64,000 nucleotides of DNA from Acetobacter estunensis (GTDB lineage: Bacteria; Pseudomonadota; Alphaproteobacteria; Acetobacterales; Acetobacteraceae), in assembly GCF_019083805.1 (NCBI RefSeq), contig NZ_JAHRDV010000002.1:248001-312000 (forward strand), in the 5' to 3' direction. A program made the translations under genes and the position numbers. Positions 26,126 through 36,175 of this stretch are shown in pieces. Below the pieces are notes generated by a model. The model was not told where the DNA came from and did not search any database. It saw only the letters and a program-made list of their open reading frames with translations. Positions within the stretch are counted from its first letter, which is position 1, and each line of letters opens with the position of its first letter.

Positions 26126-27109
26126 TCATGGAACCAGAACGGCGGCTCCTTCGAACCGACCATGCCGGAGATCGTCCAGCGCCTCGTTTGCCTTAGGCAG
26201 AGGATAGGTCGTCGTGCTCACCTTGATGCCGATCTTCGGTGCAAGTGAGAGAAAATCGATGCCGTCCTGACGTGTGAGATTGGCAATGGAGACGATCTCC
26301 CGCTCTTCCCACAGGATGTCATAGGAAAAGGCCGGAATCTCGCTCATATGGATGCCGGCGCAAACCACGCGGCCTCCTTTGCGGATGGCTTTGAGGGCCG
26401 CCGGCACCAGAGCCCCCACAGGCGCGAAGATGATGGCGGCGTCCAACGGTTCCGGTGGAAGTTCATCGGAGCCACCCGCCCAGACAGCTCCAAGCGAACG
26501 TGCAAAGTCCTGCGTTTTCGTGTCGCCCGGGCGCGTAAAGCCGTAAACCTCGCGCCCCTGCCATTTCAGAACCTGCGCAATGATGTGCGCGGCGGCACCG
26601 AAACCATACAGACCGATTTTCTTGCCATTTCCTGCATGCGACAGGGAACGCCAGCCAATCAAACCGGCGCAGAGAAGAGGTGCCAGCGAGACATCGTTTC
26701 CCACCTCCCCCAAAGGAAAGGCGTAACGCGCATCCGCAACCGTCACCGTGGCATAGCCGCCATTGCGGGTGTAGCCGGTGAAGAGAGGGTGATCGCAGAG
26801 ATTCTCTTTGCCTTCATCGCAGTAATAGCAATGGCCGCAGGTGTGCCCCAGCCACGGGATGCCCACCCTCTCCCCAATCTTGAGATCGGTCACACCGGAG
26901 CCGAGCGCGTCAATCCGTCCGACAATTTCATGACCGGGAATGATTGGCAGTTTCGGATGCGTCAAATCGCCATCCACCACATGCAGGTCCGTGCGACAGA
27001 CACCGCATGCCCCTACTTTCACACGAATCTGCCCCGGACCGGGCTGCGGATCGGGTAACTCGACCCATTCAAGCGGCGTGCGGGGCTTTGAGAGCTGCAT
27101 TGCGAACAT
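26126..27109 (-). CDS. Zinc-dependent alcohol dehydrogenase (MDR family)
   Basis: Cytoplasmic NAD(P)-linked medium-chain dehydrogenase of 327 aa from ATG 27109, which has GAGG six bases upstream; the longer TTG frame to 27136 lacks one. Zinc ligands are visible: catalytic Cys in GACGVCRTDLH, His in PGHEIVGRI, and the four structural cysteines in CGHCYYCDEGKENLC. The nucleotide-binding turn is GLYGFGAAAH. The C-terminal part fits the AdhA-like alcohol dehydrogenases that act on ethanol or longer alcohols. It converges on the kinase and diverges from a DUF3147 gene. Substrate range cannot be told. Confidence 0.88.
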   Translation of the reverse strand: MFAMQLSKPRTPLEWVELPDPQPGPGQIRVKVGACGVCRTDLHVVDGDLTHPKLPIIPGHEIVGRIDALGSGVTDLKIGERVGIPWLGHTCGHCYYCDEGKENLCDHPLFTGYTRNGGYATVTVADARYAFPLGEVGNDVSLAPLLCAGLIGWRSLSHAGNGKKIGLYGFGAAAHIIAQVLKWQGREVYGFTRPGDTKTQDFARSLGAVWAGGSDELPPEPLDAAIIFAPVGALVPAALKAIRKGGRVVCAGIHMSEIPAFSYDILWEEREIVSIANLTRQDGIDFLSLAPKIGIKVSTTTYPLPKANEALDDLRHGRFEGAAVLVP

Positions 27110-27288
27110 AACGACCTCGGCAATCGGTTCGGACAATGAAGAGCAGCATACGCCGATCCGGCACTGCGTCTAATCGTTCCGTGCGTTTGTCGTGTCGTGA
27201 CAGGAATGCGCCGACAGGCCAGCACCCCATTCCTTTCCCAAGAGAAGACAGTGTAGGCTTACTTTTTTCTGTCATCCGTCAGGGCCAT

Positions 27289-27636
27289 ATGTTCTTTCTT
27301 TTCAAGGTTATCCTGTCCGGCCTGATGATCGCGCTGGCATCCAGCATTGCGCGACGGTTCCCGGCAGCGGGCGCTCTTGTCGCATCCCTCCCCCTCGTCT
27401 CCGTTTTCGGAATGCTCTGGCTATGGCTGGAGACGCACGACGCGCAACGCATGGAAACCCATGTCTTCGCGACGTTCTGGTACGTCATTCCCTCTCTTCC
27501 GATGTTTCTGCTCATTCCGTGGCTGATGAAACATGGAACAGGATTCTACGTCGCTCTTCTTCTGGGCTGCATTCTGACGTTTGTGCTCTATCTGCTGACC
27601 ATGCACCTCGTGCGTCGAATGGGGATGCCGTTGTGA
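27289..27636 (+). CDS. DUF3147 family membrane protein
   Basis: Small inner-membrane protein of 115 aa from ATG 27289 with four predicted helices (FFLFKVILSGLMIALASSIA, LVASLPLVSVFGMLWLWLE, TFWYVIPSLPMFLLIPWLM, GFYVALLLGCILTFVLYLLT in outline). The layout matches DUF3147, a family with no assigned function. It diverges from the dehydrogenase gene and converges on the copper receptor gene. Confidence 0.75.
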   Translation: MFFLFKVILSGLMIALASSIARRFPAAGALVASLPLVSVFGMLWLWLETHDAQRMETHVFATFWYVIPSLPMFLLIPWLMKHGTGFYVALLLGCILTFVLYLLTMHLVRRMGMPL

Positions 27637-27684
27637 GGGAGACAACGAAAGCCACCTCCCATCCGAACACCGCAACACCAAGCG

Positions 27685-29910
27685 TCAGAACGAAGCCGTT
27701 AGGCTGACGTTGAAAGACCGGCCCATTCCCGCCACCGGCCCCAGTGGCAGGCCGGTGGCTTTGTAATCCCCGATCCCGAGGCCACCCAGCGGCAGATAGT
27801 ATTTCTGGTTGAAGATGTTCTCGATGCTGGCATCCAGCAGGAAATTACGCCACCGATAGCTGCCACCAAGCCCTAACAACGCATATCCCGGTGTGTGAGG
27901 TTCCGCGCGCACCCAGTCTACCGTGCTTTTGCGCTTCACAAGTGTGACTTCCACACGACCGGACCAATTGTGCCATGTCTCGTGCAGGCTGATCGAACCG
28001 TTGGTGGGCATCTGCTGGTAAAGACCGGAGTGATTGACCAGATCCTGCCCGCGCACCCAGTTGACGTTCGCCCGCAATTCGCCTGTGCCGTAGGCTTCGC
28101 TTTTCCACAGACGACGACGGCCCGAAGCGTTGATTCCGTAGCTCTGGGCATTGTGATTGACGAACTGAAGCTTCTGCCGTCCGTCTGAGAACGAACCGAT
28201 CCGCATCACGTTGATGTAGTTATGAGTGTAGGTGTAGTACGGCTGCACCTTCACCTCCCATGCATCGTCGGTCGGGTCGTGCCATGTCACGGTGACGCTT
28301 GCCGTATTTGCCACCTCAGGAGAAAGGTGGAGGTTACCGACGTAACCGTTCCCGTCTCCGAACCAGCCGATCATGCTGCTTGTCATGCCGCCGCGTCCCC
28401 AAGCGTATCGTTCGTACATATTGGGAGAGCGCGTCTTGCGAGCATAGCCTCCCTCAATCGACAGGCTGTCGAGCGGCTTCCAGCGCACGAGCGCCGTCAC
28501 ATCGAAATTGGTGTCCGTGCGACCATGTTTCTCGGCATTGAACGCACGCGCGGCCGCAGCATCCGCCATCGACATCATGCCGGTCCAGGAATAGGGAGAG
28601 ACATCGCCCGTATTCATCATCACCAAATCGTTGCGAAAACCGAGTTGGGTGGAAAGACGCGGCAGCCAGCGCGCGTCCCATTCCACGAAATGACCGAGAC
28701 GATCACGGTGTCCATTGTTGATGTTGTGTAGCGTGTTCGGCCCCATCATCATGCTGCCGGGCAGAGCTGGCCACCAGTCATTGAGGCCGTTGTGGTCGAA
28801 TTCGCTGCCGAGCTTGAGCGTGTGCGACGGACCCAGAGGAATGGTGGCTTTCAGCGAATAACCCACGGAACGGGCGTCCGTATTCATGGGCATGCCGGTG
28901 GTGGCAGTATGGCCGCCCTTGTCGTTCATCATGTTCATCACATGATCGACCCGCTGCCACCATGCGCGGGCATCCAGCGTGCCCCAGTCGAACTCCCCCT
29001 TGTATTTGCCGTTCACGTAGGTCGAACGGTTGTTGGTCATGTCCATCCACTGATTGGGAAAGCCTTCGTAGGGAATATCCTGCTGACCGAAGGTGATGGA
29101 CGCCAGATGGTTGTCCTTGCGAAAACCGGCCGTGATCGCGTGGTTGAAGGTGAGATAGCTGGTGGAGCGGACCTGCCGCCCGCTGCCGCCCGCACGATAG
29201 TTGCTCGCATGGGCATAAGAGCCAGTGTAGCGCAGGCTGAACATGTCGTTGGCAACCGTGAGAGAGCCGGATGCGCCCGAGCCGCCCCCGTTGCTGCGAT
29301 AATCGCCCCGCACATGACCGGTCACAAGCAGCTTGCCATTGGAGGAAAAGATCGGATCCCGCCGCTCGACCTGAATGGTGCCGCCAATACTGTCGCCACC
29401 GATGCTGACGGGTGTGATTCCCGCGATGGCGACGGCCGTGGACACAGAATCAGGGTCCACATACGACAGAGCCGGATTCATGTGATTGGGACAGGCTGCA
29501 TCAATACGCATGCCGTCCACGATGGTCGCTACCCGGTCGTCGGCCATACCGTTGAGAACCGGAAGCGCCGAAACGCCCCCCGCAGAATAACTGCTGAACC
29601 CCAGACTGTGACGAAAGAGATTGGTGGTGTCCGGGCTGTGCTCGGACGACTTGCGAATGGCCGTGACGATGATGTGTTCAACCTTACCGGACTCCGCCGT
29701 CTTCGGAGCGCTGTCCTTTCGGGCCGACACTGCCTCTTTCGCGGAAGGATTAGGTGTGGAGGCCGTATTGGACAGAAGCTGGGCACGATGCGCCGTCTCA
29801 GCATGAGCCGGGATAATCAGAAACACAAACAGCGGCACGCAGGCGCTTATGACGCCAAGCGACCCGGTCGACAGCGCATGGCCGCCGCGGGAAGAGATGA
29901 AAGCAGACAT
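27685..29910 (-). CDS. TonB-dependent copper receptor
   Basis: Outer-membrane receptor of 741 aa. After the signal peptide (cut near AHA-ETAH, residue 37) comes a plug domain from HIIVTAIRKSS with the block VATIVDGMRIDAACPNHMNPALSYVDP split here for length, which is typical of OprC/NosA-type copper receptors. The barrel ends NVSLTASF, with terminal Phe. Methionine-rich patches (MNMMND, PGSMMMGPN, MMSMADA) and histidines fit copper binding. It would import copper with TonB-ExbB-ExbD, which are not in the window. About 100 bases upstream, on the same strand, is a DUF2946 gene, often linked with copper uptake. Confidence 0.87.
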   Translation of the reverse strand: MSAFISSRGGHALSTGSLGVISACVPLFVFLIIPAHAETAHRAQLLSNTASTPNPSAKEAVSARKDSAPKTAESGKVEHIIVTAIRKSSEHSPDTTNLFRHSLGFSSYSAGGVSALPVLNGMADDRVATIVDGMRIDAACPNHMNPALSYVDPDSVSTAVAIAGITPVSIGGDSIGGTIQVERRDPIFSSNGKLLVTGHVRGDYRSNGGGSGASGSLTVANDMFSLRYTGSYAHASNYRAGGSGRQVRSTSYLTFNHAITAGFRKDNHLASITFGQQDIPYEGFPNQWMDMTNNRSTYVNGKYKGEFDWGTLDARAWWQRVDHVMNMMNDKGGHTATTGMPMNTDARSVGYSLKATIPLGPSHTLKLGSEFDHNGLNDWWPALPGSMMMGPNTLHNINNGHRDRLGHFVEWDARWLPRLSTQLGFRNDLVMMNTGDVSPYSWTGMMSMADAAAARAFNAEKHGRTDTNFDVTALVRWKPLDSLSIEGGYARKTRSPNMYERYAWGRGGMTSSMIGWFGDGNGYVGNLHLSPEVANTASVTVTWHDPTDDAWEVKVQPYYTYTHNYINVMRIGSFSDGRQKLQFVNHNAQSYGINASGRRRLWKSEAYGTGELRANVNWVRGQDLVNHSGLYQQMPTNGSISLHETWHNWSGRVEVTLVKRKSTVDWVRAEPHTPGYALLGLGGSYRWRNFLLDASIENIFNQKYYLPLGGLGIGDYKATGLPLGPVAGMGRSFNVSLTASF

Positions 29911-30012
29911 GAAGGTCTGTCCTGATGCGGGCGTGAAAACTGGTCACGTTCCACTTCCGGACAGGCGCGCGAACGCCCATCTGGCAGCATGGCCGTGACG
30001 AGGAAAAGCACG

Positions 30013-30504
30013 TCAGGTCAGGATGGGAGGTCCGGTCGCTGGCGGAACGGCCAGCGTGAAGGCGGGCGGCGCGCGTGGCTGACGATGCCGACGCCGCATG
30101 GCAAGCCACGCCGAGGAAATACTGGGAAGGAAGACAAAACTTCCCACTAGAACGCCGAACAGCAGAAGCAGCGGGCACAGAGGGCAATCCGCATCGTGCC
30201 CGCTACCGTGATCATGCTCGGCATGATCGGCTGCCATCATCGCATCGTGAGATGACGGCTCCATGCTCATGTCATGATGAGAATGGGTATGAAACGCGGG
30301 AGAGTGATTAAAAGCGGGCGACGTGGAAACACCCGCAACAGAGCCGATATCGATTCCCGTCAGCCGCAGGATCGCTCCACGCGGCGTATCTCCGGGCAGC
30401 ATCACTCCCTGAAGGGCGATCTGCCCCCAGAAACCAATGAGAGTGAGCGCCACGATCAGCCATTTCAGACTTTTCGAGCGTGCTGCATGAAACGAAACGG
30501 TCAT
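30013..30504 (-). CDS. DUF2946 family protein, His/Met-rich
   Basis: Predicted membrane or secreted protein of 163 aa from ATG 30504; a GTG at 30552 in frame gives 179 aa, and neither has a strong ribosome site. It has an N-terminal hydrophobic helix (LIVALTLIGFWGQIALQG). A central His/Met/Asp-rich stretch follows (HTHSHHDMSM through AEHDHGSGHDADC), then a CPLCP motif and a second helix. The C-terminus FTLAVPPATGPPILT is the DUF2946 signature as I know it. The metal-ligand-rich stretch and the copper receptor downstream suggest copper handling; this is inference. Confidence 0.75.
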   Translation of the reverse strand: MTVSFHAARSKSLKWLIVALTLIGFWGQIALQGVMLPGDTPRGAILRLTGIDIGSVAGVSTSPAFNHSPAFHTHSHHDMSMEPSSHDAMMAADHAEHDHGSGHDADCPLCPLLLLFGVLVGSFVFLPSISSAWLAMRRRHRQPRAPPAFTLAVPPATGPPILT

Positions 30505-30615
30505 GATGCACAATAGGGCTGTCGCCCTGGTAACTCCTCTGCTTTCCTTCACTCAGGGCGATGCCGAGTTGTCGGTTTCAGCTATTGCCCGTGAGTGGCG
30601 ACAGAAACAACGATT

Positions 30616-31110
30616 TCAGTTCTGCGGCAGACGACAGCCTGGACCGATCTTGCCCGTATAGCGGGTCCACGTCCGGGTTTCCCCCAGAAGCGGGATCATG
30701 ACGTAGCCGCGCAGCTTCAACACACCCGGCTCCGGCGACCATATCTGTGCCTGATAGACATTTCCCGTATCCGGATCGAGAATCTTGCCACCCAGCCGCT
30801 CGGATTTTTCTTCAAGCGGGCGAAAGCCGGTCAGCATGACAAGGTTACACTCGGACTTCCCGTCCTTGCCGGTCGGAACCGGCTCGTTGTCCTTGTAATC
30901 CAGTCCGACAAGCGTGCCGCAGATGGCATCCCCGCACGGCGCGATACGAAAAGCGCCATCGTGCTTCTCCGTGATCCACACTCCCTGCACATCCTTGGTG
31001 GGACTGCTGTTTGCCGCAACGTCCTGAGCATGCGCGGGGGGCGTCAAGGCGCCCGTCGCAAGCAGAGTGACCGCCACGAGAGAGCGCCACATTGCAGCGG
31101 CTGGAATCAT
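30616..31110 (-). CDS. DUF2147 family secreted protein
   Basis: Protein of about 164 aa with signal peptide ending PPAHAQ and one DUF2147 domain: VQGVWITEKHDGAFRIAPCGDAICGTLVGL in outline, then GKILDPDTGNVYQAQIWSPEPGVLKLRGYV. The family is a periplasmic beta-rich domain without known activity. Two cysteines near the start of the domain may form a disulfide. The start at 31110 is preceded by GGACGGG; starts at 31152 and 31092 are possible. It lies on the same strand as DUF1178, grxC and comF. Confidence 0.78.
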   Translation of the reverse strand: MIPAAAMWRSLVAVTLLATGALTPPAHAQDVAANSSPTKDVQGVWITEKHDGAFRIAPCGDAICGTLVGLDYKDNEPVPTGKDGKSECNLVMLTGFRPLEEKSERLGGKILDPDTGNVYQAQIWSPEPGVLKLRGYVMIPLLGETRTWTRYTGKIGPGCRLPQN

Positions 31111-31210
31111 TCCCGTCCGTTGTCTGTCTTTTACGAGAACAGAAGTGGTCACGTCTCTGCCTTTCCAGTTTGTCCGGCCATCGTGCCGACTCTCATGTCT
31201 GTTTATCAGA

Positions 31211-31672
31211 CTATCCGTCCGCGCGGGGCACCCAGGGAAGACGCTGCACGGCTACGCCTTCTTCTTCAAGCATCTCACGCTGGTCTTCCGACATGTCGCC
31301 GTAAATACCACGCTCCTCTGCCTCTCCCCGGTGGATGCGCAGCGCCTCATCGGCGAACCCATTGCCCACGTTTTCGCATGTCGTTTCCACCTCATGCCGT
31401 AAACGCTGCAGGAGAGCCAGAGCCACATCGGGAATTTTGCCATCCGTTTCGACAGGTTGCGCTGCGGGTGGAGCTGTTTTTTCCTCTTTCGGCGGCGCTG
31501 AACTGCGGGCCGTTCTAATGGCGGGCGCCATGAGCGCACGATCCACCCGCGTCGTACCGCACAGAGGACAGGACAGCAGCCCGCGCTGAGCCTGCTCCTC
31601 GAAGGCGTCAGAGTTGCGGAACCATCCCTCGAACTCGTGCCCTCCTTCGCAACGGAGCTGATAGTGAATCAT
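31211..31672 (-). CDS. DUF1178 family protein
   Basis: Cytoplasmic protein of 153 aa. The N-terminus MIHYQLRCEGGHEFEGWFRN and a zinc-ribbon-like CPLCG (residues 35-39) match DUF1178. The C-terminal half has the family block CENVGNGFADEALRIH and a final LPWVPRADG. Function is unknown. It starts 13 bases after grxC. In many alphaproteobacteria a nitrilase-family gene sits between grxC and this gene; here none does. Confidence 0.85.
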   Translation of the reverse strand: MIHYQLRCEGGHEFEGWFRNSDAFEEQAQRGLLSCPLCGTTRVDRALMAPAIRTARSSAPPKEEKTAPPAAQPVETDGKIPDVALALLQRLRHEVETTCENVGNGFADEALRIHRGEAEERGIYGDMSEDQREMLEEEGVAVQRLPWVPRADG

Positions 31673-31685
31673 GAAAGCTCCGCTC

Positions 31686-31949
31686 TCAGCCAGCCTTCAA
31701 CAGGGCGTCGAGTTTACCGCTGCGCTCCAACGCAAACAGATCGTCGCAGCCCCCGATAGATTTGCCGTCGATGAAAATCTGCGGAACCGTCGTCCGCCCC
31801 CCCGAACGGCTACGGGATTCCTCACGCTCGCGCGTGCCATGCGGCGCATTGATCTCGTGAAAAGACGCTCCCTTCTGTTTCAGAAGGTTCACGGCCCGGA
31901 TGCAGAAGGGGCAGCCCGGCTGGGTGTAGATCTCGATCCGTTCGCTCAT
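31686..31949 (-). CDS. grxC: Glutaredoxin 3
   Basis: Dithiol glutaredoxin of 87 aa from ATG 31949 (MSERIEIYTQPGCPFC). The active site is CPFC at residues 13-16, and the glutathione-binding block TVPQIFIDGKSIGGCDDL is present. It reduces protein disulfides and mixed disulfides with glutathione in the cytoplasm. It is in a minus-strand run comF-grxC-DUF1178-DUF2147. The seven upstream codons in the longer frame are not conserved in the family. Confidence 0.92.
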   Translation of the reverse strand: MSERIEIYTQPGCPFCIRAVNLLKQKGASFHEINAPHGTREREESRSRSGGRTTVPQIFIDGKSIGGCDDLFALERSGKLDALLKAG

Positions 31950-32047
31950 TGTGCCGGTTTCATTCCTCAAAAGCGTCGATTGGTTGAAGGAAGATCATAC
32001 TCATTTCTGCCTGCCTGTCATACGCCTCAGACAGAGCCTTTGCTTCA

Positions 32048-32839
32048 TTACCGCATTGATTCCGGACGCGAGACGTCTTCCTGCGGGTCCGGCTGTGTGC
32101 GTGCGGCCGCCAGAAGCGAGACCGATGCCACGCCATGCGCCAGCAGAACCTGCGTGCAGGCGGTAGCGGTCGCCCCGGTCGTGAGAATGTCGTCCACCAA
32201 CACAATGTGCCGATCTTTGAGCGCTGCCACCCGCGACCCCCGCACGGTGATGGCGTCTTTCATCTCCTGCGCCCTTGCCGTTGCGGAAAACTGTGCCAGT
32301 CGTCCAGTAGCGCGTGGACGTTGCAGGGCATCCACCAGCACGGGCAGGTGCGTCAGCCGCTCCACGGCTCGGGCGAGCAACGCCGCCTGATTGTATTTGC
32401 GCTCAAGAAGCCGCCGCCAGTGGACCGGTACCGGGATAAGCCAATCGGCCTTGCTCAGAATGTCATCCGCCGCCCGGGCCATCTGCCGCGCCAGAAAGGC
32501 AGCGTTTTCCGTCCGGTCCGCATATTTCAGAGCAAGGATCAGATCGCGCGATCCTTCGTCATACACATAAGCTGCGCGCCCATGGGACCATGGCGGTGGA
32601 TGCAGTTCGCACGAAACGCAGCGCGCATCAGCCCCAAGATGTGCGGCGGAAGGCAGCGGAACACCGCATTGGTCGCAACGAGGCTGTCCGATCGGATGAA
32701 GCCGTCCGAAACAGGTCGCGCACAAGGCGCGGGGCTGGTCGATCTCGGTGCCGCAGATGGCGCATGTAGGAGGCAACACCAGATCGAGCGCGAACCGCCC
32801 TACCTTACGGGTCGTTTTCCATAGCCGGCTCTGCTCCAT
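32048..32839 (-). CDS. comF: ComF family phosphoribosyltransferase-like protein
   Basis: Protein of 263 aa from ATG 32839, preceded by GAGGAG. It has the ComF layout: an N-terminal zinc-binding part with CAICGTEI, CATCFGRL, CDQCGVPL and a further cysteine near residue 75, then a type I phosphoribosyltransferase domain whose PRPP loop is HIVLVDDILTTGATATAC. ComF helps DNA uptake in competent bacteria, but most homologues have no tested role. It diverges from a methyltransferase gene, with 78 bases between starts, the usual alphaproteobacterial pairing. Confidence 0.88.
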   Translation of the reverse strand: MEQSRLWKTTRKVGRFALDLVLPPTCAICGTEIDQPRALCATCFGRLHPIGQPRCDQCGVPLPSAAHLGADARCVSCELHPPPWSHGRAAYVYDEGSRDLILALKYADRTENAAFLARQMARAADDILSKADWLIPVPVHWRRLLERKYNQAALLARAVERLTHLPVLVDALQRPRATGRLAQFSATARAQEMKDAITVRGSRVAALKDRHIVLVDDILTTGATATACTQVLLAHGVASVSLLAAARTQPDPQEDVSRPESMR

Positions 32840-32917
32840 TTTCACTCCTCGAACATGCACAATTCTGCCAACTAACCTCTTGGCAGAATGTTTGAGCGGG
32901 CGCACATCCTGAAAGAC

Positions 32918-33793
32918 ATGTCCGAGCCACACCTCACCTTTGACCGTCACGCCGTGCGCCTGCACCGTGACCGCGCAGCCCGCACGCTTGATGGCGTGCA
33001 GGATGTTCTCGACAATGCTGCCGAGCGCCTGCTCGACCGTCTGGACGATCTGACCCGCCGCTTCCCGCTGGCACTCGATCTGGGCGGACGCAGCAGCACG
33101 ATTTCCGGCCTCCAGGCGCGCGGGATCGAGGTGGTCTGTAGCGATCTCTCATTGGCTCTGGCCCAACGCAACTGCATCCCGGATGTGTTGTCCGTGTGCG
33201 CCGACGAAGAGTTTCTTCCCTTTGCTCCCGGCAACTTCGATTTGGTGGTGGCCAATCTGTCGCTGCATTGGGTGAACGACCTTCCCGGCACCCTGCTCCA
33301 GATCCGTCAGGTGCTGCGTCCCGATGGTCTGCTGCTGGCCAGCGTTCCGGTTCTACCAACTTTATCTGCGCTACGGAAAAGTCTGGGCGAAGCCGAACTT
33401 GCTGTCAGTGGAGGAGTTTCGCCCCGCGTCTCCCCACTCCCGACGCTGCGGGACTGCGCGGCACTGCTCCAGCGAACGGGATTTGCCCTTCCGGTCGTGG
33501 ATGCGGAGGCCATCGACATTCGCTACCGTTCCGGTCTGGCGCTTCTGCGCGATCTGAAAGCCGCGGGGGAGAGCAATGCCGTCAGCCTGCGTGACCGACG
33601 CACACCCTCCCGACTGCTTTTTCCCGCCGCGCTGGACATGCTCTCCAGCGAACATCAGGACACGGATGGCACCCTTGCCATGCCGCTGCATCTGGCCATC
33701 ATCAGCGCGTGGGCGCCAGCCCCCACTCAGCCTCAGCCACTGGCACCCGGCGCGTTCACGACGTCCCTGCGCGACGTTCTGGAAAACGAGTAA
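32918..33793 (+). CDS. BioC/NDUFAF5-like SAM-dependent methyltransferase
   Basis: Cytoplasmic class I methyltransferase of 291 aa from ATG 32918 (MSEPHLTFDRHAV), with an upstream in-frame ATG at 32888. The N-terminal AVRLHRDRAA and the SAM motif LALDLGGRSSTISG (about 50-63) match the group that includes mitochondrial NDUFAF5, which hydroxylates a complex I subunit, and BioC. Motif II is visible as GNFDLVVANLSLHWVNDLPG. The glycine-rich loop is D-L-G-G-R-S rather than the usual DxGxGxG. Substrate unknown. Its location opposite comF is shared with other alphaproteobacteria. Confidence 0.8.
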   Translation: MSEPHLTFDRHAVRLHRDRAARTLDGVQDVLDNAAERLLDRLDDLTRRFPLALDLGGRSSTISGLQARGIEVVCSDLSLALAQRNCIPDVLSVCADEEFLPFAPGNFDLVVANLSLHWVNDLPGTLLQIRQVLRPDGLLLASVPVLPTLSALRKSLGEAELAVSGGVSPRVSPLPTLRDCAALLQRTGFALPVVDAEAIDIRYRSGLALLRDLKAAGESNAVSLRDRRTPSRLLFPAALDMLSSEHQDTDGTLAMPLHLAIISAWAPAPTQPQPLAPGAFTTSLRDVLENE

Positions 33794-33817
33794 TCGTCCC
33801 GTCGCGTTTCGATCCCG

Positions 33818-34622
<805 letters not shown>

Positions 34623-34648
34623 TGGTTGTATAACAGCAGGGGCGTCCC

Positions 34649-35335
34649 ATGACCGTTACCCAGCAGCAGATCGAAGCGCTTCGCGACGTCGGGACTGATG
34701 CCCACGCCGTTCTCGCCGCCGCGCGTCGGGTTCTGCCCGGGCAGCTTGCCATTCTGTCTTCTTTCGGAGCGGAATCTGCCCTGCTGCTGGCGCTCGTGGC
34801 GGAAACCGATCCCGATCTCCCCGTGCTTTTTCTGGAAACCGGGATGCATTTTCCCGAGACCATCGCATACCGTCATGAACTGGCGAAGACGCTGGGTCTT
34901 ACGAATGTGATCGATGTGCGTCCTGCTCCGCGTGTGATCGAGGATAGGGATCCCGAGGGGCAACTCTGGGCCTTCGACCCGGACGCCTGCTGCCGCCTGC
35001 GCAAGGTCGAACCTCTCGATACGGCTACCCTGCCCTATCCCGCTCTTGTGACGGGTCGCAAGCGTTCCCAGTCCGCGACACGCAAACGTATGGAAATCAT
35101 CGAACCCGATGATGGTGGCCGGATAAAGATCAACCCTCTCGCCGAATGGACGGCAGACGAGATCAAGGCGGAAATGACACGTCGTGGTCTGCCCCCGCAT
35201 CCGTTGGCGGCGAAAGGCTATCCTTCCATCGGCTGCGCTCCCTGCACACGCCCCGTGGGTGAAAATGAAGATCCGCGAGCCGGTCGCTGGGCCGGGCTTG
35301 CCAAGGTTGAATGCGGCATCCACAAGCCGACCTGA
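34649..35335 (+). CDS. cysH: Assimilatory (phospho)adenylylsulfate reductase
   Basis: Reduces activated sulfate to sulfite with thioredoxin or glutaredoxin. The 228-aa protein has the nucleotide loop LSSFGAESALLL (about 36-47), an iron-sulfur cysteine pair Cys114-Cys115 (DACCRLRK) with Cys196 and Cys199 (GCAPC), and the catalytic Cys222 in ECGIHKPT. The four ligand cysteines mark the [4Fe-4S] APS-reductase branch, which can use APS directly. It heads cysH-cysD-cysNC with short gaps (25 and 20 bases), one transcript. The operon also encodes an APS kinase domain, so PAPS use remains possible. Confidence 0.93.
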   Translation: MTVTQQQIEALRDVGTDAHAVLAAARRVLPGQLAILSSFGAESALLLALVAETDPDLPVLFLETGMHFPETIAYRHELAKTLGLTNVIDVRPAPRVIEDRDPEGQLWAFDPDACCRLRKVEPLDTATLPYPALVTGRKRSQSATRKRMEIIEPDDGGRIKINPLAEWTADEIKAEMTRRGLPPHPLAAKGYPSIGCAPCTRPVGENEDPRAGRWAGLAKVECGIHKPT

Positions 35336-35360
35336 CAGAAGAGAAGAAAGGTTCCGCACC

Positions 35361-36155
35361 ATGGACCATCTCGATCAACTGGAGGCGCAGAGCGTCTTCA
35401 TTCTTCGCGAGGCGTATCGCAAGTTGAAGCCGCTGGCCATGCTGTGGTCGCTTGGCAAAGATTCCAACGTCATGATCTGGCTGGCCAAAAAGGCCTTCAT
35501 GGGGCGCGTGCCGTTCCCGGTCATGCATGTGGACACGGGCAAAAAATTCCCGGAAATGTACGCATTCCGTGACGAATACACCAAGAAGTGGAATCTCGAT
35601 CTGCTCTTGGGCGACTGTCCTCCTGTCGAAGAGATGGACCCCACGCTGCCGCCGGCTGCCCGCTCCGCCGCTCGCAAGACCGCCGGTCTCGCCGCCATGA
35701 TCGAGAAGCACAAGCTCCAGGGCGTGATCGCCGGTATCCGTCGCGATGAACAGGGCACACGCGCCAAGGAGCGTGTGTTCAGCCCACGCGGCGCGTCCCA
35801 TAAGTGGGATATCCGTAACCAGCCTCCTGAGTTCTGGGACCAGTACGCCACCCCGCATGAAGAAGGGATGCATATTCGCGTGCATCCGCTGCTTTCGTGG
35901 CGCGAGATCGACATCTGGCGTTATGTCGAGCGCGAAGGTATCCCGCTGGTTGATCTCTATTTCGCCAAAGACGGCAAGCGTTATCGCTCGCTCGGTGATG
36001 CCGACATCACCTCTCCTATCGAGAGCAACGCCGCCACGCTGGCGGAGGTCATCACTGAGTTGGAGACGACCAAGACGTCCGAGCGCGCTGGTCGCGCCAT
36101 GGATCATGAGTCGGAAGACGCATTCGAGCGGCTGCGCGTCGCAGGTTATCTCTGA
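35361..36155 (+). CDS. cysD: Sulfate adenylyltransferase subunit 2
   Basis: CysD forms APS from sulfate and ATP, driven by the GTPase CysN. From ATG 35361 the protein is 264 aa ([20 protein letters not shown]); the longer frame upstream has no family similarity. The N-type ATP pyrophosphatase loop is [12 protein letters not shown], followed by [22 protein letters not shown] in outline. Later blocks include [17 protein letters not shown] and [17 protein letters not shown]. Cytoplasmic; complex with the next gene product. Confidence 0.96.
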   Translation: MDHLDQLEAQSVFILREAYRKLKPLAMLWSLGKDSNVMIWLAKKAFMGRVPFPVMHVDTGKKFPEMYAFRDEYTKKWNLDLLLGDCPPVEEMDPTLPPAARSAARKTAGLAAMIEKHKLQGVIAGIRRDEQGTRAKERVFSPRGASHKWDIRNQPPEFWDQYATPHEEGMHIRVHPLLSWREIDIWRYVEREGIPLVDLYFAKDGKRYRSLGDADITSPIESNAATLAEVITELETTKTSERAGRAMDHESEDAFERLRVAGYL

Positions 36156-36175
36156 GAGAGGCTGGAACTGACATC

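Noticed and set aside
28792-29925. Plus-strand open frame of 377 codons opposite the TonB receptor
   Set aside because: Antisense shadow of the copper receptor plug and barrel; its translation is His/Arg/Gly-rich without domain features.
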